NCBI GenBank assembly: GCA_022822365.1
Contig: JAJEBV010000048.1
Location: forward strand, 1 to 64,000
Reading direction: 5' to 3'
DNA: 64,000 bases
From: Thermoanaerobaculia bacterium
GTDB taxonomy: Bacteria; Acidobacteriota; Thermoanaerobaculia; Multivoradales; Multivoraceae
Positions within the stretch are counted from its first letter, which is position 1. Each line of letters starts with the position of its first letter. The position numbers and the translations under genes are program-made. Positions 16,556 to 26,837 of the stretch are shown here, piece by piece. Below the pieces are notes generated by a model. That model was not told the origin of the DNA, did not search any database, and saw only the letters and a list, made by a program, of their open reading frames with translations.

Positions 16556-19500
16556 ATGCGAAACGCGACGGGTGAACAGCTCTCCCTGCTCCTGGACCAA
16601 CCTGACGCCGCGCTTCGCGTCCACGCCTCGCACCGTCTGGAGACGTTGGCGAAACGGCTCGCGGACGAGCTGCAACGGAACCCCGCGGAGCCGCTAGAGC
16701 CGGAACGGATCGTGGTGCCGGACCCGCTGCTGGGGCAGTGGCTGCGCCTGGAGTTGGCAACGCACCTGGGCGTCGCCGCCCACTTGCAGGTCGAACTGCC
16801 GGCGGAGTTCGCCTGGGCGGCCATGCGCGAAGAGGTCGCCGAACTGACCGGCGAGTCGGTCTACGGGCCGCCGCATCTCCGCTGGCGGATCTTCGACCGC
16901 CTGAAGGACTGGACGGGTGACGACGAGATCGCGCGCTACCTCCAGGACGGCGACGACCGGAAACGTCTCGAACTCGCCGACCAGCTCGCCGTCGCCTACG
17001 ACCGTTGCCGCGTGTACCGGCCGCACGCCATCAGGGAGTGGCAGCAGAGCCAGGGGGGCGACTGGCATGCCCGGCTGTGGCGGGAACTCGCACCGGCCGC
17101 GCCCGGCGCGGAACACTGGGTCGACGCGATCGACCGCTACCGGGACCGGCTCGAGCAACGACCCAAGGCGGGTGGGCCGAGGCGGCGCGTCAGCTTCTTC
17201 CATCCCGCCGCGCTGTCGCCCACCTACGTCGAGGTGCTGCGGCTGGCGGCGCGGGTCATGGACATCCACCTCTACCTGCTCAGCCCGAGCTGTGGCTTCT
17301 GGAACAGGCTGCCGGGCGAGAAGAACAACGAGCCTTCCAACGAACTGCTCGACGCCTGGGGCCGGTCGGCGCGTGAGCTCCGCTCCCTGCTCGGGGCCGA
17401 ACCGGACGCCTTCACCGTCCTTGATCCTCCTGGCGCCGTCGACATGCCGGTCGGCGGCGCGGAAGGCCCCGCCGCCGCGAAGTGCCTCGCCTCGGTTCAG
17501 CGGCGCATCCTCGGGGTCGATCCGGGGACGCCGCCGGCCGAGAACGAGCCGGCCGGGCCGGACGACTCGATCCAGATCCACGTCTGCCACTCGCCGACCC
17601 GCGAAGTCGAGGTGCTGCACGACCGCCTGCTGGACCTGTTCGCCAAGAACCGCGACATCCAGCCGGCCGACGTGCTGGTGCTGACGCCCGACCTCGACAC
17701 CTACGCGCCCCTGGTCGAGGCGGTGTTCGGCTCGGCCGGCCGGATCGACTTCCAGATCGGTGCCCGGCGGCTCAGGGAAGGCGCCGCCCTGGCGGCCTTT
17801 CTCGATCTCCTGGGGCTGCCCGGCTCCCGCTACGCGGCGCACGACGTGCTGGCGCCGCTGCTCGCGGAGCCGGTGCGCGCGCGCTTCGGCATCGCGGACA
17901 CCGACCTGGCAACGATCCGGGGCGCTATCGCCATGGCCAGGATCCGCTGGGGCAGGGACGGCGAACACCGCACCGAGCTCGACGTGCCGGCTTCCCTGAA
18001 CCACAACTGGCGCCGGGGCCTCGACCGGCTGCTGCTGGGCTACGCGATGCAGGAGGGCGAGACACTCGTAGACGGCATCGCGCCCAGCGCTCTCGACCGC
18101 TGGGGCCAACACGCCGGCGCGGCCGACTACGAGATGCTCGGCCGCTTCCACCGCTACACCGAACTCGTCCTCGCTCTGAACGACTGGCTGGAGGCCGAAC
18201 TGGACGCCGCCGCGTGGGCGTACCGCCTGCGAACCGACGTCCTCGACGGTTTCTTCATCGCCGACTTCCGTGCCGGGGCCGACGCCGTCCGCGAAGTGAA
18301 CACCGTGGCCAGGCTGATCGACGAGTTCGCCGCCCAGTGCGAACGGGCCGGCAACACGGGGCCCATCCCGTTCCCGGTGCTGCGCGATGCGCTGAACGAC
18401 CTGGCCGCCAAGGCGGTCCGCTCGGCGCCTCGACTGGCCGACGGAATCGCGGTCGCGGACCTCGCCTCCGGCCAGGTCTTCCCTGCCGGCGTGATCTGCA
18501 CCGTTGGCATGAACGACGGCGCCTTCCCCCGCCGGCCGCCGCCCCCGCAGTTCGACTTCCAGGCCGACCTCTTCGAAGGCGAGGCGCGACGGCCCGGCGA
18601 CCGCGACCGCCGCAACGAGGACCGATTCGCCTTCCTCGAAGCCCTGCTCGCTGCACGGCGCCACTTCGTGTTGACGTACACCGGCCGCGACCTCCAGGAG
18701 GACCGGCCGATCCCGCCCTCCGCGGTCGTCAGCGAGCTGACGGGATACCTGGAGCAGGTCTTCCCGGCCCCCAGCGGAAAGAACGACGACGAGGAGCGCG
18801 ATCGCTGGCCCGTCAGGCACCCGTTGCAGCCGTTCAGCCCCAAGTACTTCGAGCCCGGCGGAACCGAGCTGTTCAGCTACTCGGAGTCGATGCGGAACGC
18901 CGCCGAGGCGCTACGCACGAGCGGCGACGAGCCCAACCGCTTCGCCGGCAAACTCGCCGCGGAGCCTGGGGAAGAGCTCGAGGAACTCGAGCTGGAGGAT
19001 CTCGTTCGCTTCGCCGTCAGCCCGTCCCAGGACTTCCTCCGGAAGCGGCTGGACCTGCTCCTCGACGTTCGCCAGGAAGAGGTGGCGTCCGACGAACCGC
19101 TCGACCTGAACGCCCTGGAAGCCTGGCAACTGAAGAGCGACCTGGCCGGAATTGGCGAACAGAGCGACGACCGGGCGATCCGACTGGCCGCGGCCCGGGG
19201 CCTGCTGCCGCCACGGAACCTCGGCCTCGTCCAGCACCGGCGGTCCGCCGCCCAGGTCGCGGCCCTGATGGAGGAACTCCAGTCGTTTCAGCGGCATCGC
19301 GAGGCGTCCCCGCGCCGGGTAGAGGTCGAGTTCGGGAGCGTCCGCCTGGTCGGAGCGATCGGGCTGTTCGACGAGGAAGGGAACGATCTGCTCTTCTGGC
19401 GCATCGGAAGCCTCCGACCGAAGGACCGCATCGCCGTCTGGCTGCGGCTCCTGGCGCTCGTCGCCGACCGGCGGACGACGGCGACGGCTCATCTCGTCGG

Positions 19501-19813
19501 CGGCAAGAGCCAGGTCGAACGCGTCGCGCTCCGGGGACCCGAACCCGAGCAGGCCCGGTCGCTGCTCGGCGACTGGGTCGAAGTCTGGCGCGAGAGCCAC
19601 CGCCGGCCGTTGCCATTCTTCGCCTCGACTTCGTGGGAGTGGACGGCGAAGGGGGCCTGGACCGGCAATGTCCAGAGGAAGTGGTCAGGACAACCGTACA
19701 GCGAAGGCAACGACCCGGCGCACCGCCTGATCTTCGGCGACGATCCCGTTGGTAACGACTTCGAGCGTCTCGCCGAACGTCTGCTTCGCCCGTTGCGGGA
19801 GGCGAGCAAGTGA
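16556..19813 (+). CDS. recC: Exodeoxyribonuclease V gamma subunit RecC
   Basis: A 1085-residue protein, close to the usual RecC size. RecC forms the scaffold of RecBCD, splits the DNA strands and reads Chi. Recognisable N-terminal segments are the RIVVPDPLLGQWLRLELA and LQVELPAEFAW blocks of the inactivated helicase-like domain; the middle shows HVCHSPTREVEVLHDRLLDL, and later CTVGMNDGAFPRR, the conserved RecC FLGMNDGxFPR segment. It heads the recC-recB-recD operon and overlaps recB by 4 bp (GTGA). The gene order CBD without ptrA between is common outside the enterobacteria. Intact; no unusual interruption seen. Confidence 0.93.
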   Translation: MRNATGEQLSLLLDQPDAALRVHASHRLETLAKRLADELQRNPAEPLEPERIVVPDPLLGQWLRLELATHLGVAAHLQVELPAEFAWAAMREEVAELTGESVYGPPHLRWRIFDRLKDWTGDDEIARYLQDGDDRKRLELADQLAVAYDRCRVYRPHAIREWQQSQGGDWHARLWRELAPAAPGAEHWVDAIDRYRDRLEQRPKAGGPRRRVSFFHPAALSPTYVEVLRLAARVMDIHLYLLSPSCGFWNRLPGEKNNEPSNELLDAWGRSARELRSLLGAEPDAFTVLDPPGAVDMPVGGAEGPAAAKCLASVQRRILGVDPGTPPAENEPAGPDDSIQIHVCHSPTREVEVLHDRLLDLFAKNRDIQPADVLVLTPDLDTYAPLVEAVFGSAGRIDFQIGARRLREGAALAAFLDLLGLPGSRYAAHDVLAPLLAEPVRARFGIADTDLATIRGAIAMARIRWGRDGEHRTELDVPASLNHNWRRGLDRLLLGYAMQEGETLVDGIAPSALDRWGQHAGAADYEMLGRFHRYTELVLALNDWLEAELDAAAWAYRLRTDVLDGFFIADFRAGADAVREVNTVARLIDEFAAQCERAGNTGPIPFPVLRDALNDLAAKAVRSAPRLADGIAVADLASGQVFPAGVICTVGMNDGAFPRRPPPPQFDFQADLFEGEARRPGDRDRRNEDRFAFLEALLAARRHFVLTYTGRDLQEDRPIPPSAVVSELTGYLEQVFPAPSGKNDDEERDRWPVRHPLQPFSPKYFEPGGTELFSYSESMRNAAEALRTSGDEPNRFAGKLAAEPGEELEELELEDLVRFAVSPSQDFLRKRLDLLLDVRQEEVASDEPLDLNALEAWQLKSDLAGIGEQSDDRAIRLAAARGLLPPRNLGLVQHRRSAAQVAALMEELQSFQRHREASPRRVEVEFGSVRLVGAIGLFDEEGNDLLFWRIGSLRPKDRIAVWLRLLALVADRRTTATAHLVGGKSQVERVALRGPEPEQARSLLGDWVEVWRESHRRPLPFFASTSWEWTAKGAWTGNVQRKWSGQPYSEGNDPAHRLIFGDDPVGNDFERLAERLLRPLREASK

Positions 19814-22800
19814 CCCCACGCCCCGAGCCCGGCGACGCCTTCAACCAGCCGCTCGACAACGACCTGCTGATCCAGGCAAGCGCCGGAACCGGCAAGACCT
19901 ACGCCCTGACCACTCTGGTCGCCCGCCTGATCGTCGAAGAGCGGCTCGACATCGACCGGCTCCTGATCGTCACCTTCACGATCTCCGCCGCAAGCGAACT
20001 GCGTACGCGTGTCCGGCGGCTGCTCCAGGCGGCGCGCCGGGCAGCTTCGGGCGCCGAGGTGGACGCCGACTCCCAGGCCGGCAGACTGCGGCAGGGCTGG
20101 CTGCGCCACGACATCGAGGACGCCGACGCGCTGAGGCTTCTCACCCGCGCCGTTCGCGACCTCGACCGGGCGAACATCACGACGATCCACGGCTTCTGCC
20201 AGCGGACACTCGTCGAGTTCGCCCTGCATGCCGGCACTCCCTTCTCGTTCGAGGTCAGCGGCGATGACGCGATGGCCGTCGGCGACGCCGCGCGCGACTT
20301 CTGGCGACGCCGGATGGTCGGCGAGCCCGTCCCGCTGCTCGAGTACGCGAAGTCGAAGAAGTTCGTCCAGAACGAGGACACGACGAACTGGCTCGTCGGC
20401 CATCACTCCAGGGTCCAGGACATCCGGGGCGTCTGCTCGCCGGAGGAACTGCCGCACGTCCTGGAGGAGAAGCGCGGCGCGTGGCTGGAAGCGCTCCGCG
20501 ACTCGCAGGTCGAATGGTCGGACCCGGCGCAGAGAGCCGCGTTCCTGGAGGTGGCCAATCCGGCTCGATGGAGGCTGAAGAAGCAGCGGGAGCGCGTGAA
20601 CGTGCTCGCCAGGACGCTCATCGAGGCCTTCGACGCCGGCGCCGCGGAAGAACTCTCGCCGGACTACGCCACCGCCTTCGGAACCTCCGCCCTGAACAAG
20701 GGGCTCAAGAACCCGGCGCCGCTCGTTCCTCTGTTCGCCTCCCTGGAGCGTGCCGGCGAGGCGGGAAGCGAGTACGGCAGCTTCTGGCTCGCAAGCCAGC
20801 GCCGCGGTCTCATCGAGGACGCAGGCGAGTCCCTGCACCACGCCACCCGGGTTGACCGCAGCCTGAGCTTCGACGCCCTGCTGGTCGAACTCCATCGCGC
20901 GCTCGACGGAGAGCGGGGACCGGGACTCGCGCATCGAATCCGAAACCGCTATCCCGTCGCCCTGATCGACGAGTTCCAGGATACGGACCGCCTGCAGGCG
21001 CGGATCTTCGAGACGATCTACCCGGGCAAAGCCGAGGCGGACGACGGACGCCTCTTCGTCGTCGGCGACCCGAAGCAGTCGATCTACCGCTTCCGGGGCG
21101 CGGACGTCTTCGCCTACCTGGAAGCCCGGAACCGCCTGGGCGCTTCGGACCAACCGCTGGAGCTCGGACACAACTACCGATCGACGCCCGGACTCATCCG
21201 GGCCGTCAACCGACTCTTCTCGCGGGAACGGCCGTTCGTCCTCCCCGACTTCGGGTTCTCGCCGGCGACGCCGTCCAACCGGCCGGGCGCGGAACTCGTC
21301 GTCGAGGACGACCGGGACGACGCGGCCTCGTTCCAGCTCGTCTTGATCCCAGGGGCGGACGGCAAGAGGCACACCAAGGCGGCACTGACCCCACGGGCCG
21401 CGAAACTGGTGGCCCATGAGATTGCACGGTTAGTCACGCTGGGCAAGGAAGGCATGGCGAAACTGGTCGGCGGCGACCGGCCCAGGCCCCTCGCTGCCCG
21501 CGACATCGCCGTGCTCGTCCGCAAGGGCGCCCAGGGCAAGGCGGTAGCGGAGGCGCTGCGCCGGCTCGGAATCGACAGCGTCGAGATGGGCACGGACAAC
21601 GTTTTCCAGTCCGACGAAGCGGGCAGCCTCCAGCGCCTACTCTACGCTCTGCGCCTGGACGAGTCCGAGTACAACGCCACGCAACTGCTTCGCGGAGCGC
21701 TCGCCGCCGATCTGTTCGGCCTCGCCATGGAAGACCTTGCCGCGCTACGCGACGACGACGACGCATGGAACGACTGGCGAGGACTCGCGCGCGAGTGGGC
21801 CGAAGTCTGGCGCGAACACGGCATCGCCACGCTGATGCGGCGCATCCTGTTCGCCGGCGAACGCACCGACTGCTCGGCGAACCTGCTCGCCTACCCGAAC
21901 GGTCCGCGGCGGCTGACGAACTACCTGCACCTCACCGATCTGCTCCACGAAGCGGAGACCCGGCGGCGGCCCTCGCGCCAGGGCCTCCTCGACTGGTTCA
22001 GGCAAGCCCGTACGGACGCGCGGACCAACGACGAAACGGCCCAGCTTCGCCTGGAAAGCGACGAGAACCTGGTGAAGATCGTGACCGCCCACCGGGCCAA
22101 GGGGCTGGAGTTCCCGGTCGTCTTCTACCCCTTCGCCTGGGACGGCCGGCGACCGCCGTCAGGAGGACAGCGAAAACCGACGGCCGACTACTACGACCCG
22201 GCCCGGAAGAAGCCTGTGCTCCATCTGCGGCCGTCGGACGACGACTACGACCGCGAGCGCGTCGAAGACCACGCCGACGAACTACGGCTGCTCTATGTCG
22301 CCCTTACTCGGGCCAAGCACCGCTGCGTGGTGACCTGGGCACCCGCCAACGAGGCCGAACACGCGCCGCTGGGCTGGCTTCTCCACGGACGCCGCACGAC
22401 CGTCCAGGACGACGCCGCGGAGGCACTGAAGGAGAACGCCGACCGCATCAAGGCGCTGGGGCCGGGCGAATGGCTGGGGGAGGTCCAGGCCTTCGCGAAC
22501 GAGGCGCCCGGCGCCATCTCGGTGCGTAAGATCGACGAAGCAGCGATCGCCCCCGAACCTGCCGCCACCGCCGGGCAAGCCAAACCTCTCAAGGTCCGCA
22601 AGCTCGAGCGCAACCTCGAACGGATCCGGCAGCGGACGAGCTACTCCGCCCTGTCGGCCGGCGGCGGCGCGGCCGTCTTCGTGCGCGACAACGACGAGGT
22701 CGACCTCTCCGACGACGGGGAGGCGGTCGTCCAGGAGGAGGGGCCCGCCGGCGCGCCGGAACTGGAAGAAGACGGCCCGACCGCCTTCACCTTCCCCACC

Positions 22801-23496
22801 GGCGGTCGCTCCGGCCGGTGCCTGCACGAGATCTTCGAGCGGCGGCTCGGCGACCCGGACGCCGGAAGCCTCGAGCGGACATGCGAGGCCGCGCTCGCCC
22901 GCTACGGCTTCCAGGACAAGTGGCTGCCGGCCGTCCGAACCCTGGTCGAGAACGGCCTGGAGACCCCGCTCACGCCGCCGGGCGAGGCGGGCGGCGTCTT
23001 CCGGCTGTCCGACCTCGCACGGCCCGTCGCCGAGATGGAGTTTCACCTGCCGCTCCGCGGGCTTGAGCGCGCGAAGCTGGCGCACTGCCTGGAAGAGCAC
23101 GGCTACGAGCACAAGCTCGCCGGCGGCGACACCGGGATAGACGGTTTCCTGCACGGATTCATCGACCTCGTGGCCGAACACGACGGCCGCTGGTACGTCC
23201 TCGACTACAAGTCGAACTGGCTTGGTCCGGACCTCGCCTCGTACTCGGAAGCGGCCATCGCGGAGTCGATGCGCCACCGCGGCTACCACCTCCAGTACCT
23301 GTTGTACCTGACCGCCCTGCACCGCCTGCTGCGCCTGCGGCTCGCGGACTACGACTACGACCGCCACGTCGGCGGCGCCTTCTACCTCTTCCTGCGCGGG
23401 ATGAGGCCGAACGCGCCCGGCAGCGGCGTGTTCCACGACCGTCCGTCCCGCGCCTGCATCGAGGCGATCGACGCCTGCTTCGGGGAAGCGCCTTGA
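19810..23496 (+). CDS. recB: Exodeoxyribonuclease V beta subunit RecB
   Basis: A 1228-residue helicase-nuclease. Residues 21-32 carry Walker A (IQASAGTGKTYAL), followed by TFTISAASELRTR, IHGFCQRTL, the DEFQDTD Walker B block (about residue 389), GDPKQSIYRFRGAD, VTAHRAKGLEFPVV and LLYVALTRAKHRC, all UvrD-family helicase motifs. The C-terminal RecB nuclease domain shows GFIDLVAEHDGRWYVLDYK near residue 1131, with the catalytic Asp and Lys. The start is a GTG that overlaps the recC stop, and the end overlaps recD (TTGA). The three subunits are thus probably made in coupled translation. Confidence 0.95.
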   Translation: MTPRPEPGDAFNQPLDNDLLIQASAGTGKTYALTTLVARLIVEERLDIDRLLIVTFTISAASELRTRVRRLLQAARRAASGAEVDADSQAGRLRQGWLRHDIEDADALRLLTRAVRDLDRANITTIHGFCQRTLVEFALHAGTPFSFEVSGDDAMAVGDAARDFWRRRMVGEPVPLLEYAKSKKFVQNEDTTNWLVGHHSRVQDIRGVCSPEELPHVLEEKRGAWLEALRDSQVEWSDPAQRAAFLEVANPARWRLKKQRERVNVLARTLIEAFDAGAAEELSPDYATAFGTSALNKGLKNPAPLVPLFASLERAGEAGSEYGSFWLASQRRGLIEDAGESLHHATRVDRSLSFDALLVELHRALDGERGPGLAHRIRNRYPVALIDEFQDTDRLQARIFETIYPGKAEADDGRLFVVGDPKQSIYRFRGADVFAYLEARNRLGASDQPLELGHNYRSTPGLIRAVNRLFSRERPFVLPDFGFSPATPSNRPGAELVVEDDRDDAASFQLVLIPGADGKRHTKAALTPRAAKLVAHEIARLVTLGKEGMAKLVGGDRPRPLAARDIAVLVRKGAQGKAVAEALRRLGIDSVEMGTDNVFQSDEAGSLQRLLYALRLDESEYNATQLLRGALAADLFGLAMEDLAALRDDDDAWNDWRGLAREWAEVWREHGIATLMRRILFAGERTDCSANLLAYPNGPRRLTNYLHLTDLLHEAETRRRPSRQGLLDWFRQARTDARTNDETAQLRLESDENLVKIVTAHRAKGLEFPVVFYPFAWDGRRPPSGGQRKPTADYYDPARKKPVLHLRPSDDDYDRERVEDHADELRLLYVALTRAKHRCVVTWAPANEAEHAPLGWLLHGRRTTVQDDAAEALKENADRIKALGPGEWLGEVQAFANEAPGAISVRKIDEAAIAPEPAATAGQAKPLKVRKLERNLERIRQRTSYSALSAGGGAAVFVRDNDEVDLSDDGEAVVQEEGPAGAPELEEDGPTAFTFPTGGRSGRCLHEIFERRLGDPDAGSLERTCEAALARYGFQDKWLPAVRTLVENGLETPLTPPGEAGGVFRLSDLARPVAEMEFHLPLRGLERAKLAHCLEEHGYEHKLAGGDTGIDGFLHGFIDLVAEHDGRWYVLDYKSNWLGPDLASYSEAAIAESMRHRGYHLQYLLYLTALHRLLRLRLADYDYDRHVGGAFYLFLRGMRPNAPGSGVFHDRPSRACIEAIDACFGEAP

Positions 23497-25271
23497 CCAG
23501 ACGGGAGCAGATCGACGCCCTGACAGGAGCCGGCGTTCTCGCCGACATCGACCGCTGCTTCGCCCGGCTGACGATGGACCTCGGCGCCTGCGAGGACGTT
23601 GCCCTGGCTGCCGCCACGGCCAGCGCGCTGCACCGGAACGGCCACACCTGCCTCGACCTCGCCAACGCCGGCAAACCGATCGCGGCGCTCGTGGAGCGGC
23701 CCGATTCCGGCCGTCCGGAGAACTCGCTAGCGGCCGAGCTCCAGGCGGTCGCGCTTCCCACGGGCGCCGCCCTGCGCGAGGCGCTGGCTCGAAGCCCCGT
23801 CGTCGCCGCGGACGAGGAGGGCACGGCGAACGACCGGCCCCTCGTGCTGGACGGCGACCGCCTCTACCTGCACCGCCTGTTTCACGCCGAACGCCGGCTC
23901 GCCGCGCGGCTCCTCGCTCTGGCCGCGGCCGCGGATCGGGCGGCCGATACCGGGTCCGCGATCGCGCGGGTTTTCGACGCGGGGGAAGATCGAACCGCCG
24001 AGGCGGTCGCGGCCCTGCGCATCGCCATGGAGCGCCGGCTCTGCATCGTCACCGGCGGCCCCGGCACCGGCAAGACGACGCTCGCCGCCAAGCTGATCGC
24101 GGCGCTGGTCGACGCGGGCCTGGCCCACCCGCGCCGGATCGGCCTCGCGGCGCCGACCGGCAAGGCGGCCTCCCGCATCCAGGAGTCGGTGCGCGGGAAG
24201 CTGGGCGAGGGCCTCCTCGACCGCGTGCCCGGGCTTCGCGAGTTTCCTGCCGAGGCGTGGACCGTTCACCGCCTGCTGGCGAGCCGGACCAGCCGGATGG
24301 ACCGGCTCGACGCCCTGGTCGTCGACGAATGCTCGATGGCGGACCTGGCGCTGATGGTCCGCCTGGCAACCGCGCTGCCGGAGCGTTGCCGGCTGATTCT
24401 CCTCGGCGACGCGAACCAGTTGGCCTCGGTGGAACCGGGTTCGGTGTTCAGCGACCTCTGCAGGGCGGGCGAGCGGGGCTCGCTGGCGCACTGCGTGACG
24501 ACCCTGACGAAGAACTACCGCTTCAGGGAGCGCTCCGGCATCGGCCGGCTCGCCGCCGCCGTGGTCGCCGGCTCCGCCGACGCGGCCGTCCGCGTCCTCC
24601 GGGACGGCGGCGACGAGACAACGCGGCTCGAGCCGATCGACGACGAAGCCGCATTCGACGCCTTCGCCCGCGAATGCGCCCGGGAATGGTCCGACCACAT
24701 GAAGGACCTGGCGGCCGACCCACTCGGCGCCGCTCCGTTCCCGAAGCGGCGGGTCCTGTGCAGCCACCGCCGGGGCCCCTTCGGCACCGACCGCTTCAAC
24801 CGCCTGGTGGAGCGCCGTCTGGCCGAGCTGGGGCGCCGGACGGAGCAGGACGAGTTCTACGTTGGACGACCGATCATCGTCAGCCGCAACGACCGGCAGA
24901 CCAACCTCTCGAACGGCGATACCGGCGTCGTCGTTCCCGGCGGCGTCACTCCCGGCGATTGGGGGAACCCTCGGGTCTGGTTCCCGGACCTCGATCGCGA
25001 GGGTGAACGCTTCCTCGTCTCGCCTTCCCGCCTGCCGCAGCACGAGAGTTTCTTCGCCCTCACCGTGCACCGGGCCCAGGGCTCGGAGTACGAGCATGTG
25101 GTCTTCGTTCCCGGCCCGGCGGAATCCCGCGTCAACACGAAAGAACTGCTCTACACGGCGGTGACCCGGGCGCAGAGCACGGTCACCGTGCTGGCGACCC
25201 GCCAGTCCGTGCGGGCCGCCGTGCTGCGGACGACGTCGCGAACGACCGGACTGCTGGATCGGCTCCGCTAA
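23493..25271 (+). CDS. recD: Exodeoxyribonuclease V alpha subunit RecD
   Basis: A 592-residue 5'-3' helicase subunit. Walker A is GGPGTGKTTLAAKL (from about 188), with APTGKAASRIQESV (motif Ia), VVDECSMADLALM (Walker B), GDANQLASVEPGSV (motif III) and the C-terminal LTVHRAQGSEYEHVV plus YTAVTRAQ motifs of the RecD/TraA superfamily. The start appears to be the TTG at 23493 that overlaps the recB stop (TTGA); this rare start could lower the RecD dose relative to RecB and RecC. The gene is followed by a strong hairpin terminator. Confidence 0.93.
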   Translation: MTRREQIDALTGAGVLADIDRCFARLTMDLGACEDVALAAATASALHRNGHTCLDLANAGKPIAALVERPDSGRPENSLAAELQAVALPTGAALREALARSPVVAADEEGTANDRPLVLDGDRLYLHRLFHAERRLAARLLALAAAADRAADTGSAIARVFDAGEDRTAEAVAALRIAMERRLCIVTGGPGTGKTTLAAKLIAALVDAGLAHPRRIGLAAPTGKAASRIQESVRGKLGEGLLDRVPGLREFPAEAWTVHRLLASRTSRMDRLDALVVDECSMADLALMVRLATALPERCRLILLGDANQLASVEPGSVFSDLCRAGERGSLAHCVTTLTKNYRFRERSGIGRLAAAVVAGSADAAVRVLRDGGDETTRLEPIDDEAAFDAFARECAREWSDHMKDLAADPLGAAPFPKRRVLCSHRRGPFGTDRFNRLVERRLAELGRRTEQDEFYVGRPIIVSRNDRQTNLSNGDTGVVVPGGVTPGDWGNPRVWFPDLDREGERFLVSPSRLPQHESFFALTVHRAQGSEYEHVVFVPGPAESRVNTKELLYTAVTRAQSTVTVLATRQSVRAAVLRTTSRTTGLLDRLR

Positions 25272-25312
25272 CGACAAACCCCGCCGCGGCCGAAGCCGGG
25301 GCGGGGTTGTCG
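25272..25312. terminator. Bidirectional hairpin between recD and the copper monooxygenase-like gene
   Basis: A near-perfect inverted repeat (arms CGACAAACCCCGCC and GGCGGGGTTGTCG, one bulged A) lies in the 70 bp between two convergent genes. The outer A/T pairs (CGACAA/TTGTCG) give weak U-rich flanks in either direction, so it can end transcription both ways. Confidence 0.7.
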
Positions 25313-25341
25313 ACTTTCAGAAGGCGACTGGCTGACCGGCG

Positions 25342-26754
25342 TTACTCGCCGCCGCTGACCGTGCCCTCGCCCGCCTCGCTGTCCGCGTTGCGGCGCTGCT
25401 GCTGGCGCAGGCGGCGGAAGATGTTGCCCTGCTCCTCCTCGCTCAGCGAATCCCAGTCGACTCCGAAGCGCTCCTTGACGAGCTTCCTGAAGTCCTCCCG
25501 GTTGAACCGCTGCTGGCTCAGGAAGCCGGTGTTGGACGGGTTGTACCCGGGCTCCGCGTCGGCGTAGGAGACGAAGCCGAACATCATCTCGGAGGTCGTC
25601 GGGCCGCCGTAGACGACCGTCTCCGTCGGATCCGGATTCGCCGGGTTGTCCGCCGAGTTGTCCCAGGCCATCGTCAGCTCGATCTCGGTTCCGGCCGGGA
25701 TCTTCTTGCCGCCCGCGTGGTACTTGTAGTGGGTCTGCCAGTTGAAGTCATACCGGGGCACGTCGAGGAGAACCTCTTCCGTGCCGTCCGGGTACTTCGC
25801 CACGTAGCGGGCCGCCTTGCCGCGCAGGTGCATGTGCGGCGTGTAGCCGAGCAGAAGGACATCGCGCTCGAACTTGTGGTTCGTCGTGGCGACGTAGTTC
25901 GAATCGCCGGGCGGGATCTCGAAATCGAACTTGCCCATCGCCTCGTTCTGCATCACGTAGTCGGGCTTGTAGTCCTTGGGGTAGAACCGAAGCGCCACCG
26001 AGGAGCGATCCCAGACGCCAGTGCCCGGCCCCGGCTCCTTGTGGTAATGCATGTTCCAGCGGATCGTCGTGCCCGGCTTGACCAGGGTGCCGAAGCCGTC
26101 GTCATGCACCGTCGGGTCGTTGCCCGGGGCGATGCCGCCGAAAGGACGCGCGATGATGTGGTGCACCACCGGGCCGCCCGGGCGGAACTCGACCGCCTTG
26201 ATCCAGCGCGGCTCGGGCAGCATCTCCTCCGTGATCGTCGTCTCGAAGTTGACGTACTGGTCGCGGACGTCATCCTCGACGAAGAAGTCCTGGCCCATGT
26301 CCATGACCAGGTCGGGCTCGCCGATCGTCCAGCCGTCGTTCGCTTCCCAGACCTTGGCCGGCGGTGCGTCGGCCGCGTTGCCCATCGGCGCTCCGCCCTT
26401 GGCCCAGGCGATCAGGGTGGCCTTCTGCTCCTCGGTCAGGGAGCGCTCGTTCTCGAACACGCCGTGGTGCCGCGGCGCCGCGTGCCACGGCGGCATCAGG
26501 CCGGACTCGACCTGACGCGCGATCGAGCGCGCCCAGGGCCGCGTCTCCTGGTAGCTGGTGAACGCCATCGGCGCCACCATGCCGCCCAGGTTCGCGCCGT
26601 TCGGGCGGTGGCAGACCTGGCACTCCTGTTCCAGGATCGACTGCACGTCGCCGTAGTAGGTCGGCGTGGTCGTGGGAGCGTCGTTGTTGTTGTTCGCCGC
26701 CGCGAGCGGAGCGGCGAGCGCGAGGATCATCAGCACAGCGAGCGCCTGCTTCAT
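25342..26754 (-). CDS. Exported cytochrome c / type II copper monooxygenase-like protein
   Basis: A 470-residue exported protein. After the signal peptide (MKQALAVLMILALAAPLAAA) comes a c-type haem site, C45-Q-V-C-H49. The rest resembles the copper type II ascorbate-dependent monooxygenases (PHM/DBM fold): VVHHIIA for one copper, the H-x-H motif YTPHMHLRGK for the other, and a late SEMMFGF methionine as in the CuM site. This would put a haem electron donor next to a copper hydroxylation module in one periplasmic protein. Shine-Dalgarno GAGGAGA precedes the ATG at 26754; a reading from 26802 lacks a proper signal. It stands alone. Substrate unknown. Confidence 0.75.
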   Translation of the reverse strand: MKQALAVLMILALAAPLAAANNNNDAPTTTPTYYGDVQSILEQECQVCHRPNGANLGGMVAPMAFTSYQETRPWARSIARQVESGLMPPWHAAPRHHGVFENERSLTEEQKATLIAWAKGGAPMGNAADAPPAKVWEANDGWTIGEPDLVMDMGQDFFVEDDVRDQYVNFETTITEEMLPEPRWIKAVEFRPGGPVVHHIIARPFGGIAPGNDPTVHDDGFGTLVKPGTTIRWNMHYHKEPGPGTGVWDRSSVALRFYPKDYKPDYVMQNEAMGKFDFEIPPGDSNYVATTNHKFERDVLLLGYTPHMHLRGKAARYVAKYPDGTEEVLLDVPRYDFNWQTHYKYHAGGKKIPAGTEIELTMAWDNSADNPANPDPTETVVYGGPTTSEMMFGFVSYADAEPGYNPSNTGFLSQQRFNREDFRKLVKERFGVDWDSLSEEEQGNIFRRLRQQQRRNADSEAGEGTVSGGE

Positions 26755-26837
26755 GGATCGGGTCTCCTCGGTTCGGATTCTGGTGAACGGTAGTTGCAGC
26801 ACCGTACCACACAGCGGCCGGCGCGCGCGGCCGCCTG

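Noticed and set aside
13363..18820. Long open frames opposite to the methyltransferase, btuB and recC genes
   Set aside because: No family motifs, and the opposing frames carry complete enzyme signatures.
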